NCBI GenBank assembly: GCA_937884975.1
Contig: CAKZZS010000032.1
Location: 1-14,646 of the forward strand
From: an uncultured Clostridia bacterium
GTDB lineage: Bacteria; Bacillota; Clostridia; Oscillospirales; Acutalibacteraceae
DNA: 14,646 nt
Direction of reading: 5' to 3'
Position numbers and translations under genes: made by a program. Within the stretch, counting starts at the first letter, position 1. Every line of letters starts with the position of its first letter. Below the pieces are notes generated by a model. The model was not told where the DNA came from. It did no database searches and was given only the letters and a program-made list of their open reading frames with translations. Positions 1 to 7,270 of the stretch are shown here, piece by piece.

Positions 1-26
1 TTCCCTACACGACGCTCTTCCGATCT
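1..26 (+). other. Illumina TruSeq adapter sequence (artefact)
   Basis: The first 26 bases contain CGACGCTCTTCCGATCT preceded by TTCCCTACA. This is the 3' part of the standard Illumina TruSeq/universal read-1 primer, matching it base for base as I recall it. Its exact end in GATCT at base 26, followed directly by plausible coding sequence, shows that biological sequence begins at 27. It should be masked. Eight adapter codons happen to stay open in the frame of the next gene and could be mistaken for its N-terminal part. Confidence 0.97.
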
Positions 27-818
27 AGCGGTATAGTTGACGGTTCGGGACTTCTTGAAAGCGATGAACTCGAAACTCTTGACAGTGTTGTTAAAACATA
101 TTCCGATAAGCTCAGAATGAACATACTTATTTATATTTCAAATTCCTATATGTCGGACAGCGATACGGAAATTTTCTGTGATGACAGTTATGATTCAACA
201 TATGGTGAGGATACGGACGGAGTTTTCTATTATATCGACAATTCAGGAAAAAAGCCCGCTTATGACTACATTTCAACAAGCGGTAAAGCCATACTGATGT
301 ACGAAGATTATAAAGAAGATATTTTTTCATATCTTGACTATTTTCTTCCTCCTTCGGGGGCGGCTATGACTAACGAAAATCTTGACGGGGCTATAATGGG
401 ATTCCTTAACAGACTTGAATACTATTATGATGATTCCAACCAGTCCAAAGATTACTATTATGATGAATCATCAGGAAAATATCTCTATTACGATTCTGGA
501 AATCTTATTATAACAAAGACAAAACCGCCTCAGCTTGTCCGCAGACAGATGATTGGTTCATTTATTGTTTCCGCATTAATCGGAATTATAGTTGCAGTCT
601 GCACTTATTTTATTATAAAAAGTCATTATAAGTTCAAAAAAGGACAGAGTTCAGGAGTATATCTTTCGACAGAAAAATCAGGGTTCAGTGTGCGTGAGGA
701 CAGATATTTAAGGTCGCACGTTTCAAAGCACAAAATAGAATCCTCATCAGGCGGAAGCCATGGAGGAAGTCACCACAGTCACAGCGGTGGACACGGTGGC
801 GGAGGTCATCACAGATAA
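27..818 (+). CDS. TPM-domain (DUF477) membrane protein, 5'-truncated
   Basis: This is a partial gene whose start lies beyond the contig end; 263 residues remain. The first visible residues, including DGSGLLESDELETLD and then MNILIYIS, fit the core of TPM domains (formerly DUF477, the fold of thylakoid acid phosphatase/Psb32-like proteins), which usually begin with a D-x-a-G-L-L motif and lead into a 'dI.V..' strand. A Tyr/Asp-rich stretch follows. One membrane helix lies at about residues 176-198 of the visible part, then a basic cytoplasmic-looking segment and a tail of about 20 residues made of Gly, His and Ser. Many Firmicute TPM proteins have a similar Gly/Ser tail; the many His residues here might bind metal (inference). 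An ATG at 117 is internal to the domain and unlikely to be the start. Specific function is unknown; the domain assignment is fairly secure. Confidence 0.8.
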   Translation, partial: SGIVDGSGLLESDELETLDSVVKTYSDKLRMNILIYISNSYMSDSDTEIFCDDSYDSTYGEDTDGVFYYIDNSGKKPAYDYISTSGKAILMYEDYKEDIFSYLDYFLPPSGAAMTNENLDGAIMGFLNRLEYYYDDSNQSKDYYYDESSGKYLYYDSGNLIITKTKPPQLVRRQMIGSFIVSALIGIIVAVCTYFIIKSHYKFKKGQSSGVYLSTEKSGFSVREDRYLRSHVSKHKIESSSGGSHGGSHHSHSGGHGGGGHHR

Positions 819-831
819 TTTAAATCCGTGA

Positions 832-858
832 TTGAAAAATCGGGATTAATTATATAAT
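832..858 (+). promoter_or_regulatory. Candidate promoter of the trpB2 gene
   Basis: TATAAT at 853-858 is preceded by TTGAAA at 832-837 with a spacer of only 15 bases, shorter than the optimal 17. Transcription would begin near 865, at the first base of the ribosome binding site AAAAGGAG (865-872). A weak 5-bp inverted repeat, AATCC (823-827) and GGATT (843-847), overlaps the -35 region. Read-through from the upstream TPM gene is also possible because no terminator separates the two. Confidence 0.4.
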
Positions 859-881
859 AAAAACAAAAGGAGAATTTAAAA

Positions 882-2252
882 ATGTCAAAGGAAATTCCAT
901 ACAAAATTTATCTTGAAGAAAACGAACTTCCTAAACAATGGTACAACGTAAGAGCGGATATGAAGAAAAAGCCTGCACCCCTTCTCAATCCTGCTACCTG
1001 CAAGCCGATTACACCCGAAGAACTCGGTCATGTTTTCTGTGACGAACTCGTAAAACAGGAACTCGATGAAACTACACCTTATATTGATATTCCTGAAGAA
1101 ATACTTTCTTTCTATAAGATGTATCGTCCGTCACCTCTTGTAAGGGCATACTGTCTTGAAAAGGCTCTTGATACTCCTGCCAAGATTTACTATAAGTTCG
1201 AGGGCAACAACACAAGCGGAAGTCATAAACTCAATTCCGCAATTGCCCAGGCATATTACGCAAAGAAGCAGGGACTTAAGGGCGTTACAACCGAAACGGG
1301 CGCAGGTCAGTGGGGAACGGCTCTTTCAATGGCTTGTTCTTATTTCGGACTTGACTGTAAGGTATATATGGTTAAGGTTTCTTATGAACAGAAGCCCTTC
1401 AGACGCGAGGTTATGAGAGTTTACGGCGCGTCGGTTACTCCTTCGCCGTCAATGGATACCGAAATCGGTAAAAAGATTAACGCCGAGCATCCCGGCACAA
1501 CGGGTTCTCTCGGCTGCGCGATTTCCGAGGCGGTTGAGGTTGCGGTAAAGAATCCGGGTTACAGATATGTGCTCGGCTCCGTTCTTAATCAGGTGCTTCT
1601 TCACCAGTCGGTAATCGGTCTTGAAACAAAGGCTGCGCTTGATAAGTATAATATCAAGCCCGATGTAATTATCGGCTGCGCAGGCGGCGGAAGTAACCTC
1701 GGCGGACTTGTTTCCCCGTTTATCGGCGAAATGTTAAGAGGCGAGGCGGATTATGAAATAATCGCCGTTGAGCCTGCGTCCTGCCCGAGCTTTACAAGAG
1801 GCGTATTCGCTTACGACTTTGCAGATACGGGTATGGTTTGTCCGCTTGCAAAGATGTATACTCTCGGTTCGGATTTTATTCCCTCCGCAAATCACGCCGG
1901 CGGACTGCGTTACCACGGTATGAGCCCCGTTCTTTCCCAGCTTTATGCCGACGGATATATGAAGGCTGTCTCTGTTGAGCAGACAAAGGTCTTTGAGGCT
2001 GCGGAGCAGTTTGCAAGGGTTGAGGGTATTCTTCCCGCTCCCGAAAGCTCACATGCAATAAGAGTCGCTATTGACGAAGCGCTCAAATGCAAGGAAACAG
2101 GCGAGGAAAAGACAATAGTATTCGGTCTTACCGGTACGGGCTATTTCGATATGGTTGCATACGAAAAATTCCACGACGGTAAAATGGACGACTATATTCC
2201 CACCGATGAAGAGCTTGAACAGTTCAGAGCAAGGCTTCCGAAAATCGACTGA
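882..2252 (+). CDS. trpB: Tryptophan synthase beta chain, TrpB2 type
   Basis: 456 residues, a PLP enzyme of fold type II. TrpB joins indole and L-serine to make L-tryptophan in the cytoplasm. Visible motifs are the PLP lysine in GSHKLNSA (Lys116), the catalytic glutamate in TETGAGQWG (Glu138), the cofactor phosphate loop GGGSN (268-272) and a C-terminal GLTGTGYFD segment (415-423). The length (classical TrpB1 is about 400), the N-terminal extension of about 80 residues before RPSPLVRA, and the W in TGAGQWG point to the TrpB2 subfamily. TrpB2 proteins often lack a dedicated TrpA partner and may salvage free indole; whether that holds here is inference. No trpA or other trp gene is in the window. 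The start is supported by AAAAGGAG nine bases upstream. A strong terminator follows ten bases after the stop. Confidence 0.93.
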   Translation: MSKEIPYKIYLEENELPKQWYNVRADMKKKPAPLLNPATCKPITPEELGHVFCDELVKQELDETTPYIDIPEEILSFYKMYRPSPLVRAYCLEKALDTPAKIYYKFEGNNTSGSHKLNSAIAQAYYAKKQGLKGVTTETGAGQWGTALSMACSYFGLDCKVYMVKVSYEQKPFRREVMRVYGASVTPSPSMDTEIGKKINAEHPGTTGSLGCAISEAVEVAVKNPGYRYVLGSVLNQVLLHQSVIGLETKAALDKYNIKPDVIIGCAGGGSNLGGLVSPFIGEMLRGEADYEIIAVEPASCPSFTRGVFAYDFADTGMVCPLAKMYTLGSDFIPSANHAGGLRYHGMSPVLSQLYADGYMKAVSVEQTKVFEAAEQFARVEGILPAPESSHAIRVAIDEALKCKETGEEKTIVFGLTGTGYFDMVAYEKFHDGKMDDYIPTDEELEQFRARLPKID

Positions 2253-2261
2253 TAAAAAAAT

Positions 2262-2299
2262 AAAAGGACCTCGGTTCAAACGAACCGAGGTCCTTTTTT
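2262..2299. terminator. Bidirectional terminator between convergent genes
   Basis: A perfect 16-bp stem (2262-2277 with 2282-2297) around a 4-base loop, AAAAGGACCTCGG on the left arm. The A-run on one side and T-run on the other make it work as an intrinsic terminator on both strands. It lies 9 bp after the trpB2 stop and 5 bp from the stop of the minus-strand gene, so it ends both transcription units. Confidence 0.95.
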
Positions 2300-2304
2300 A
2301 TCAT

Positions 2305-3000
2305 TTAGTTTTTATCTGCTTTTTTATTTTTCTCTTCGTGTTTCTTTTTAACGCGTTTGTATTCCGCGGTGCGCGAAACTGCCGTGAGCAAAACAATGAG
2401 CGCGATTATTCCGACTGCTCCCGAAAAGATATAAAAAATATTTGTGCCCGTTACCGTTCCTTCATTTATTTCGCTTTGCTCAAGCGAATACTTTAAAAGA
2501 ACATCTTCGTATCCTTTAAAATAAGTGTCAAGCTGTTCGGTAAGGTTCGGCGACATATCCCTTGAATAGCCGTAAACCTCAACCGTCAGATTTTCGTCAA
2601 GTATTTCAAGCATACCGCTTTCAATATCCTGAACGGAGTTGTCCTCAAGCGGCTTGAGAGTGCTTTCGTAATACTCCTTCGGCGCGGTAAGAATGAATCT
2701 GTTCCCCTCCGAATCAACGGCGAGTATATGATAATTCTCTCCCGTTATTATGCCTCTGTCGTCAACTCTGTCCTGAGAAAAGAGCGCAGAGACGAGTGTG
2801 ACGTCACTTTTAACAAATGTGTCGACAGCCGTTTTTGAACTGAACTGTTCTGCATTTGGCGCCTTTGCCTTCGGCTTTATAAAAATGCCGAGTACAAGCA
2901 AAATAACGCTTAGAACCAGGCATATGGCAAAAGCGATATAGCGTGTTGTCATTTTTTCCTTTGCCGCCTTTACGGCAGGGTGTAAATCATTCTTCTTCAT
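2305..3000 (-). CDS. Unrecognised two-TM protein with extracytoplasmic domain
   Basis: 231 residues, not assigned to a known family with confidence. The layout is a short basic N-terminus, membrane helix at about 20-42, an extracytoplasmic domain of about 145 residues (43-187) rich in Asp, Glu, Ser and Thr, a second helix at about 188-208, and a highly charged Lys/Glu tail of 23 residues. The topology resembles small Firmicute proteins of unknown function with two helices around one folded domain. It overlaps the end of the O-antigen ligase-like gene by 14 bp, so the two are co-transcribed and probably translationally coupled; GGAAAGG lies about 9 bases upstream of its ATG. The context suggests a membrane or envelope role tied to its upstream partner, which is inference. 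It ends at the shared bidirectional terminator. Confidence 0.8.
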   Translation of the reverse strand: MKKNDLHPAVKAAKEKMTTRYIAFAICLVLSVILLVLGIFIKPKAKAPNAEQFSSKTAVDTFVKSDVTLVSALFSQDRVDDRGIITGENYHILAVDSEGNRFILTAPKEYYESTLKPLEDNSVQDIESGMLEILDENLTVEVYGYSRDMSPNLTEQLDTYFKGYEDVLLKYSLEQSEINEGTVTGTNIFYIFSGAVGIIALIVLLTAVSRTAEYKRVKKKHEEKNKKADKN

Positions 3001-4402
3001 TTTTCTTTACCTTTCCGAGCTTTTTGCGGAATATTTCTATTGTTTCGTTTTCGCCCTTTTCGTTGCACTTTTCAACTATTACGACAAACATTGTAACAAG
3101 GAAAAGGTACGGCACGGGACAGAAAACTCCGGGGTTTACAAGCGACATCATTTCGACGCCGATATAAGAAACAAGAACCGCAACATTGAAAACCGTTGTT
3201 CTTTTGAGCATTATATAAAGTCTTGTCAGCGCCTGATATACATAAGCGACAACTCCGACCAGTCCGAAGGACGCGATAATCTGGAGCGGTTCGCAGTGGT
3301 ACCAGCACAAAGCAAATTTTGCGTTATGGAATACGTCGCGGTTACCGAAATATGTAAGTCCGGTTCCGAAAATCGGGTTGCTCTTGAAATCGTAAAACGC
3401 CCTTGCAAAAAGTCCGAGGCGAACCTCCTTGTCGTTTCCGCGAAGTCCCATAACAAGCCTGTCAAAGGTATGACCGAAAAAGCTGTATAAATCCTGGAAA
3501 TAAATGAAAACAACCATCAGAATTGAAAAGATTATTGCGAGATACGGAACTCTGTGGCGTTTGTCAATACTGAAAAGGAGCGTAATGCAGATGAATAATT
3601 CCGTTCCGCCGAAAAGCAGACCGCCGCGCGAGCCGGTAAGCAGTATGCAGCCGTAGAATAAAAAGCCTATGAGCGCGTAGTAGGGATTTTTCATTGACCT
3701 GTAAAACGCAAAGGGCATTGAAAACATAAAGAAGGTTGAAAGGTTATTTCTCCACTGCATATAGATAATGCTGTGAGTGTCAATGACCGTTTCGATATTT
3801 TTAAGGTAATAGGAAACTATCATAAACACGCCGAAAAGACCTGCAACTATCATTATCTGCGTTAGCTTGTCGCTCAAGGAATAGTCGTCGTGAGCCTTTA
3901 TGTAGGTTGAAAGCAGTATGTAGACGAGCGTCATTCCGAAGCCGCAGCCGAAAATATAATAGAAGCCGACAAGTGAAATATAGTTTTCAAGCGGTAAAAA
4001 GCCGAGTCCGCCAATTGTGGTGGCAACCGATACCGCAAGCATTGCCCAGATACATTTTCCGACCTTTATTTTCGTTCTGTAGAATATAAAATGGAATAAA
4101 AGCGAGCCGACAACGGGTATAGCCAGCCATATATAACCGATAAAGGTTGAATATGAGTCATAGCATTTTATAAGCGTCATCGCCAATAACAGGAACGGAA
4201 GCGTTGTCGCTAAAAGGTCCTCGCAAAGAATAAGTATAAGACAAATAATCCCTGCAAATACAACCAGACCGTAGGTTTCAATTGAAAACACGGTCACAAC
4301 GCACGCAAGGATGAAAATCAGAATATTGAATTTTTTGCTCATAAAAAACGAGCGTATGGGTTTGAGCTTATCGTCAAGGCTCTCCCTTATTTTTGCATTC
4401 AA
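2987..4402 (-). CDS. O-antigen ligase/polymerase-like membrane protein (Wzy_C)
   Basis: 471 residues from the chosen TTG start; about ten to twelve hydrophobic segments. The Wzy_C (O-antigen ligase) family signature is clear: TGSRGG at 256-261, an Arg at about 328 in EVRLGLFARA, NPIFGTGLTYFG from about 342, a large loop with WYHCEPLQ (His at about 369), and then a helix with GLVGVVAY. Family members transfer or polymerise lipid-linked glycans outside the membrane; in a Firmicute the likely substrate is a surface polysaccharide or teichoic-type glycan, which cannot be told from sequence. The open frame reaches an ATG at 4501, but a full promoter (4465-4437) lies inside that extension and GGGGAG (4417-4412) sits nine bases before TTG 4402, so I take TTG as start. 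No glycosyltransferase or flippase genes are near. Confidence 0.88.
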   Translation of the reverse strand: MNAKIRESLDDKLKPIRSFFMSKKFNILIFILACVVTVFSIETYGLVVFAGIICLILILCEDLLATTLPFLLLAMTLIKCYDSYSTFIGYIWLAIPVVGSLLFHFIFYRTKIKVGKCIWAMLAVSVATTIGGLGFLPLENYISLVGFYYIFGCGFGMTLVYILLSTYIKAHDDYSLSDKLTQIMIVAGLFGVFMIVSYYLKNIETVIDTHSIIYMQWRNNLSTFFMFSMPFAFYRSMKNPYYALIGFLFYGCILLTGSRGGLLFGGTELFICITLLFSIDKRHRVPYLAIIFSILMVVFIYFQDLYSFFGHTFDRLVMGLRGNDKEVRLGLFARAFYDFKSNPIFGTGLTYFGNRDVFHNAKFALCWYHCEPLQIIASFGLVGVVAYVYQALTRLYIMLKRTTVFNVAVLVSYIGVEMMSLVNPGVFCPVPYLFLVTMFVVIVEKCNEKGENETIEIFRKKLGKVKKNEEE

Positions 4403-4436
4403 AAGAATTATCTCCCCTGAACAGTATTCAAAGTAT

Positions 4437-4465
4437 ATTTTACCACATGTTATTTTTCTTTTCAA
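4437..4465 (-). promoter_or_regulatory. Promoter of the O-antigen ligase-like operon
   Basis: On the minus strand, TTGAAA (4465-4460), a 17-base spacer and TAAAAT (4442-4437) form a good sigma-A promoter. Transcription would begin near 4430, giving a leader of about 28 bases before TTG 4402. Its position inside the upstream ATG extension of the reading frame argues for the internal start. Confidence 0.75.
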
Positions 4466-4501
4466 CCATAAAAATAATAATCGGTTTTCTGACAAAAGCA
4501 T

Positions 4502-4529
4502 TTGATTATTTAATGAAAAATGCTATAAT
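4502..4529 (+). promoter_or_regulatory. Promoter of the sugar symporter gene
   Basis: Extended -10 TGCTATAAT (TATAAT at 4524-4529) with a -35 TTGATT at 4502-4507 and a 16-base spacer. The expected start site, near 4536, falls inside the ribosome binding site GGGAGGTGA (4534-4542), so the mRNA leader would be only about 10-13 bases. It is divergent from the O-antigen ligase promoter, 37 bp away. Confidence 0.7.
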
Positions 4530-4546
4530 ATACGGGAGGTGATTAA

Positions 4547-5968
4547 ATGGGAAACAGCAATTCATTTAAGGGCAAAAGAAAACTCGGTTATTGCTCGGGT
4601 ATTATTACCGAGTCAATTGTATACAACGTATACTATGTTCATTATCTGTTCTTTTTAACAAATATAGCTCATCTCGACCCTGCTTTTGCAGGCACAATAA
4701 GTTTGATTTCTGTCTTTTGGGACGCAGTTACGGACCCCATAATAGGCTATTATATCGATAAGCCCGGTAAGGATAAAAGAAAATTTATGCTCAGGGCGAT
4801 TTTCCCGTTGGTGCTCACTTTCCTTGGAATATTTATTCCGTTGGGAAACGCAGGCGGACTCGTCAAGTTCATATTTTACACGGTAATGACAATGCTTTTC
4901 TGGCTGTTCTATACTCTTTACACAATTCCGTATTATGCGGTTGTTGCAGATATTACCGAGGACTATGACGAAAGAACGTCAATAAGAGGCTTGTCATCGC
5001 TGATAAATACCTTCCCCATAGCAGGAGGCGCAATTGCGCCGGCAGTTCTTCCCGGACTTTTTGTCGGAATGGGACTTTCGCTGGCATTGGGTTGGGAGCT
5101 TATGGCAGTGATTATCGGTATTATCTCGCTTGTGTTCGGCGTTATCGCGGTTAAATCGCTGCGAGCTGTGAACACAACGGCAAGAGAGCCTGAAAATGCC
5201 GAAACGGAAAAGGGAAAATGGAGTGATATTTTTGTAACCTTTGCTCAGGTTATAAAGCTTAAGCCCTTCCTTACATTTATGTTTTTTATTTTCTTTTTCC
5301 TTATGGCTTCGTCAATGATTCAGTCAAATCTGATGTATACAATTGACTACTGTATTAAAGGCTCGCACGATATTCTCGAACCGATATTCATAGGCGGACT
5401 CGTGCTGACAATGGCGGTCGTTATTCCCATTGTCACAAAGCTTGCTGAAAAGCTTGACAGAAAAACAACCTGTCTTATATTTTTTGCTATTTCATTTGTC
5501 GGTCTTATTATAATTAAAATAGTCGGTCTTAAAACCGTGCCCGTATTTGTTTGTCAGCCTATAGTACTCGGCTTCTCCTCGGGTGCATTCTGGACTCTTT
5601 TCTACACAATGGCTTATGACCTTGTGGAGGTTGATGAATTTAAGCACGGTAAAAGGCGCGAATCCGTTATCACGGGACTTCCGCAGTTTTTCCAGAAATT
5701 CGGATCCGCGGTCGGTATGTGGACGATAGGACTTATTCTTAAATTTACCGGTTATGACGCTGCGTTAGCGGAGCAGAAGCCCGAAGCGGTCAAAGCAATT
5801 GAGAATATGTCGTCAATAATACCAGCAATTCTTCTCGGTATCTCTATTCTTGCTATTGCGCTCTATCCCGTTACGAGAAGACGTATGGTAATTCTCCAGA
5901 GCGAGCTTGAAAAGAAGCGTAACGGCGAGGAGTATTCAACCGAGGGAATTGAAAAGATAGTCGGATAA
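4547..5968 (+). CDS. GPH-family (MelB-like) sugar:cation symporter
   Basis: 473 residues, MFS-type permease of the glycoside-pentoside-hexuronide:cation symporter family (MFS_2). The family signature is seen in the second helix as WDAVTDPIIGYYID: Asp59 and Asp63 match the D-x3-D cation-site pair of MelB (its Asp55 and Asp59). A basic loop KPGKDKRKF follows, then the usual two blocks of about six helices with a cytoplasmic link at about 210-225. Family members import sugars or glycosides with Na+ or H+; the substrate cannot be read from the sequence, and no glycosidase or regulator is adjacent, which makes it an orphan permease. The start is fixed by GGGAGGTGA five bases upstream. No terminator is visible after the stop; nine bases later the rpsF promoter begins. 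Confidence 0.9.
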   Translation: MGNSNSFKGKRKLGYCSGIITESIVYNVYYVHYLFFLTNIAHLDPAFAGTISLISVFWDAVTDPIIGYYIDKPGKDKRKFMLRAIFPLVLTFLGIFIPLGNAGGLVKFIFYTVMTMLFWLFYTLYTIPYYAVVADITEDYDERTSIRGLSSLINTFPIAGGAIAPAVLPGLFVGMGLSLALGWELMAVIIGIISLVFGVIAVKSLRAVNTTAREPENAETEKGKWSDIFVTFAQVIKLKPFLTFMFFIFFFLMASSMIQSNLMYTIDYCIKGSHDILEPIFIGGLVLTMAVVIPIVTKLAEKLDRKTTCLIFFAISFVGLIIIKIVGLKTVPVFVCQPIVLGFSSGAFWTLFYTMAYDLVEVDEFKHGKRRESVITGLPQFFQKFGSAVGMWTIGLILKFTGYDAALAEQKPEAVKAIENMSSIIPAILLGISILAIALYPVTRRRMVILQSELEKKRNGEEYSTEGIEKIVG

Positions 5969-5976
5969 AAAAATTC

Positions 5977-6005
5977 TTGACATATTATAAAAACATATAT
6001 ATAAT
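5977..6005 (+). promoter_or_regulatory. Consensus sigma-A promoter of the rpsF operon
   Basis: TTGACA (5977-5982), exactly 17 bases, TATAAT (6000-6005): a perfect match to the housekeeping consensus in AT-rich surroundings. The expected start is near 6012, leaving a leader of about 77 bases before rpsF. Confidence 0.93.
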
Positions 6006-6011
6006 ATCAAG

Positions 6012-6067
6012 GCTATCAAATTTTTAAAGATAGCTCCTTTCCCTGAAGGTGAATTCAGGGGCAAAAG
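6012..6067 (+). promoter_or_regulatory. Structured leader upstream of rpsF
   Basis: Two hairpins fill the leader. The first pairs GCTATC (6012-6017) with GATAGC (6029-6034). The second pairs CCCTGAA (6041-6047) with TTCAGGG (6054-6060) and can be extended by CTTT (6037-6040) with AAAG (6064-6067) across a 3-base bulge GCA. Leaders of rpsF in many bacteria bind the S6:S18 complex for autoregulation (a conserved CCG element is described). I do not see a clear CCG bulge here, so the role is inferred from position and structure only. The ribosome binding site AAGGAGGT follows at 6073-6080. Confidence 0.5.
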
Positions 6068-6088
6068 TCCACAAGGAGGTGCAAAAAA

Positions 6089-6367
6089 ATGGTAAACTAT
6101 GAAACCGTTGCTGTTTTTTCGCTTAAAGGCGGCGAGGAGGCAGCGGCAGGTCTTGTTGAGAAGTTCAAGGCTCTTATCGAGGCTAACGGCACTCTTGACA
6201 GCGTTGATGAGTGGGGCAAACGTAAGCTTGCTTATCCCATCAATTATGAAGAAGAGGGCTTCTACGTACTTTACAACTATTCCTGCGAACCGACTTTCCC
6301 CACAGAGCTCGAGCGTGTTTTCAAAATCACCGACGGCGTTCTGCGCTGGTTAGTCGTAAAGAAATAA
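6089..6367 (+). CDS. rpsF: 30S ribosomal protein bS6
   Basis: 92 residues, normal length for bS6, which sits on the platform of the 30S subunit and binds 16S rRNA together with bS18. Characteristic stretches are VNYETVAVF at the N-terminus, the DEWGKRKLAYPINYEEEGFYVLYNY core and the C-terminal FKITDGVLRWLVVKK. It is the first gene of rpsF-ssb-rpsR, an order conserved in Firmicutes. AAGGAGGT lies eight bases before the ATG. Its stop codon is separated from the next start by only 13 bases and overlaps the next ribosome binding site, so expression is tightly linked. There is no rplI in this operon. Confidence 0.98.
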   Translation: MVNYETVAVFSLKGGEEAAAGLVEKFKALIEANGTLDSVDEWGKRKLAYPINYEEEGFYVLYNYSCEPTFPTELERVFKITDGVLRWLVVKK

Positions 6368-6380
6368 GGAGGTAATGTAA

Positions 6381-6851
6381 ATGCTTAATTGTGCAGTAAT
6401 TATGGGTCGTCTGACTGCAGACCCCGAGCTTCGTACAACTAATAACGGCACTTCGGTTACATCCTTTACGGTTGCTGTTGACCGCTCTTTCGTAAGAAGC
6501 GGCGAGGAGAGACAGACCGATTTCATCAACGTTGTTGCATGGCGTCAGTCCGCTGAATTTGTTTCACGCTATTTCCATAAGGGTAGCATGATAGCTGTTC
6601 AGGGCTCTATCCAGACCAGAAATTATGAGGACAAAAACGGCAACAGAAGAACAGCAGTTGAAATAGTTGCAGACAGAGTTTCGTTCTGCGGCTCAAAGTC
6701 TGAGTCAAACACAGGCACAACCCGTTATGATAACGCTCCTGCTCCGTCTTTCTCAAGCGGCAGTGAAGCAACATTTTCGGTTTTGCCCGATGACGATGAT
6801 ACGGATTATTCCTTTGACGGCGGCGCGTCTGACGACGGCCTTCCGTTCTGA
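6381..6851 (+). CDS. ssb: Single-stranded DNA-binding protein
   Basis: 156 residues. The N-terminal OB fold (about 1-105) begins MLNCAVIMGRLTADPELR and carries the DNA-stacking Trp54 in FINVVAWR, plus the RNYEDKNGNRRTAVEIVAD strand pair. A disordered linker rich in Ser, Asp and Ala follows, ending in DDGLPF, the acidic C-terminal tip through which SSB recruits replication and repair proteins. SSB binds single-stranded DNA as a tetramer during replication, recombination and repair. AAGGAGGT at 6366-6373 overlaps the rpsF stop. Placement between rpsF and rpsR is the usual arrangement. Confidence 0.98.
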   Translation: MLNCAVIMGRLTADPELRTTNNGTSVTSFTVAVDRSFVRSGEERQTDFINVVAWRQSAEFVSRYFHKGSMIAVQGSIQTRNYEDKNGNRRTAVEIVADRVSFCGSKSESNTGTTRYDNAPAPSFSSGSEATFSVLPDDDDTDYSFDGGASDDGLPF

Positions 6852-6871
6852 TTAGATTGGAGGAAAAATAA

Positions 6872-7114
6872 ATGGCATTTGATAAGTCCCGTCCCGGAAA
6901 CAGAAGGGACCGCAGAAAGGTTTGCTCCTTCTGCGTTGAAAAGGTTGATACTATCGACTATAAGGATGCGCTCAAGCTTCGCCGTTTCACTTCTGACAGA
7001 GCAAAGATTCTCCCCAGAAGAGTAACAGGTACCTGCGCATACCATCAGAGAGAGCTGACAACGGCTATCAAGCGTGCCCGTCACCTTGCTATTTTGCCTT
7101 ACTCGGCTGACTGA
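6872..7114 (+). CDS. rpsR: 30S ribosomal protein bS18, zinc-binding (C+) type
   Basis: 80 residues. bS18 binds the 30S platform with bS6. The family core is clear: IDYKD, LRRFTSDRAKILPRR and the C-terminal ELTTAIKRARHLAILPY. Cys18, Cys21, Cys55 and His58 (KVCSFC and GTCAYHQR) form a CxxC...CxxH set that can bind zinc; most bS18 proteins have lost these residues. Zinc-type and zinc-free forms of several ribosomal proteins are known, and the zinc-free form is often induced by zinc starvation. GGAGG sits eight bases before the start. It is the last gene of the operon; a terminator follows 12 bases later. Confidence 0.98.
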   Translation: MAFDKSRPGNRRDRRKVCSFCVEKVDTIDYKDALKLRRFTSDRAKILPRRVTGTCAYHQRELTTAIKRARHLAILPYSAD

Positions 7115-7126
7115 TAAAAGAAAATC

Positions 7127-7157
7127 AAAGGGTGCGAGTTGCACCCTTTATTTTTTT
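7127..7157 (+). terminator. Intrinsic terminator of the rpsF operon
   Basis: A 9-bp stem, AAAGGGTGC (7127-7135) with GCACCCTTT (7141-7149), loop GAGTT, followed by a run of seven T (7151-7157). Confidence 0.95.
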
Positions 7158-7208
7158 ACTGAAAAATGAAGATTTTAGACTTAAGACTTAAGAATGAATA
7201 ATTAAAAT

Positions 7209-7235
7209 GTCATTCTGAGCGAAAGCGAAGAATCT
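7209..7235 (+). repeat. Dispersed intergenic repeat, TCATTCTGAGCG type
   Basis: The stretch contains GTCATTCTGAGCG, AAAGCG and AAGAATCTC; ATTCT and AGAAT form the ends of a small imperfect palindrome. As I recall, near-identical words occur as dispersed intergenic elements in many Firmicute and Bacteroidetes genomes. There is one copy in this window. It is preceded by a GACTTAA tandem pair (7178-7191) in AT-rich DNA that I cannot interpret. Confidence 0.5.
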
Positions 7236-7245
7236 CAACCGATTC

Positions 7246-7270
7246 GTAGGGGCGGTTATTACCGTCCGTG
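7246..7270 (+). repeat. GTAGGGG-type palindromic repeat, copy 1
   Basis: GTAGGGGCGGTTATTACCGT followed by CCGTG. The half-sites GGGGCGG and CCGTCC are imperfectly self-complementary. It resembles the copies at 7370-7395 and, on the minus strand, 14549-14525 and, on the plus strand, 14480-14505: each starts GTAGGGG and runs through an inverted repeat to a CCCGT or CCGT end. Confidence 0.65.

Noticed and set aside
823..847. Terminator after the TPM-domain gene
   Set aside because: Only a 5-bp stem with a 15-base loop and no T-run.
4403..4501. N-terminal extension of the O-antigen ligase-like protein from ATG 4501
   Set aside because: A full promoter lies inside it, there is no ribosome binding site before 4501, and TTG 4402 has GGGGAG at ideal spacing.
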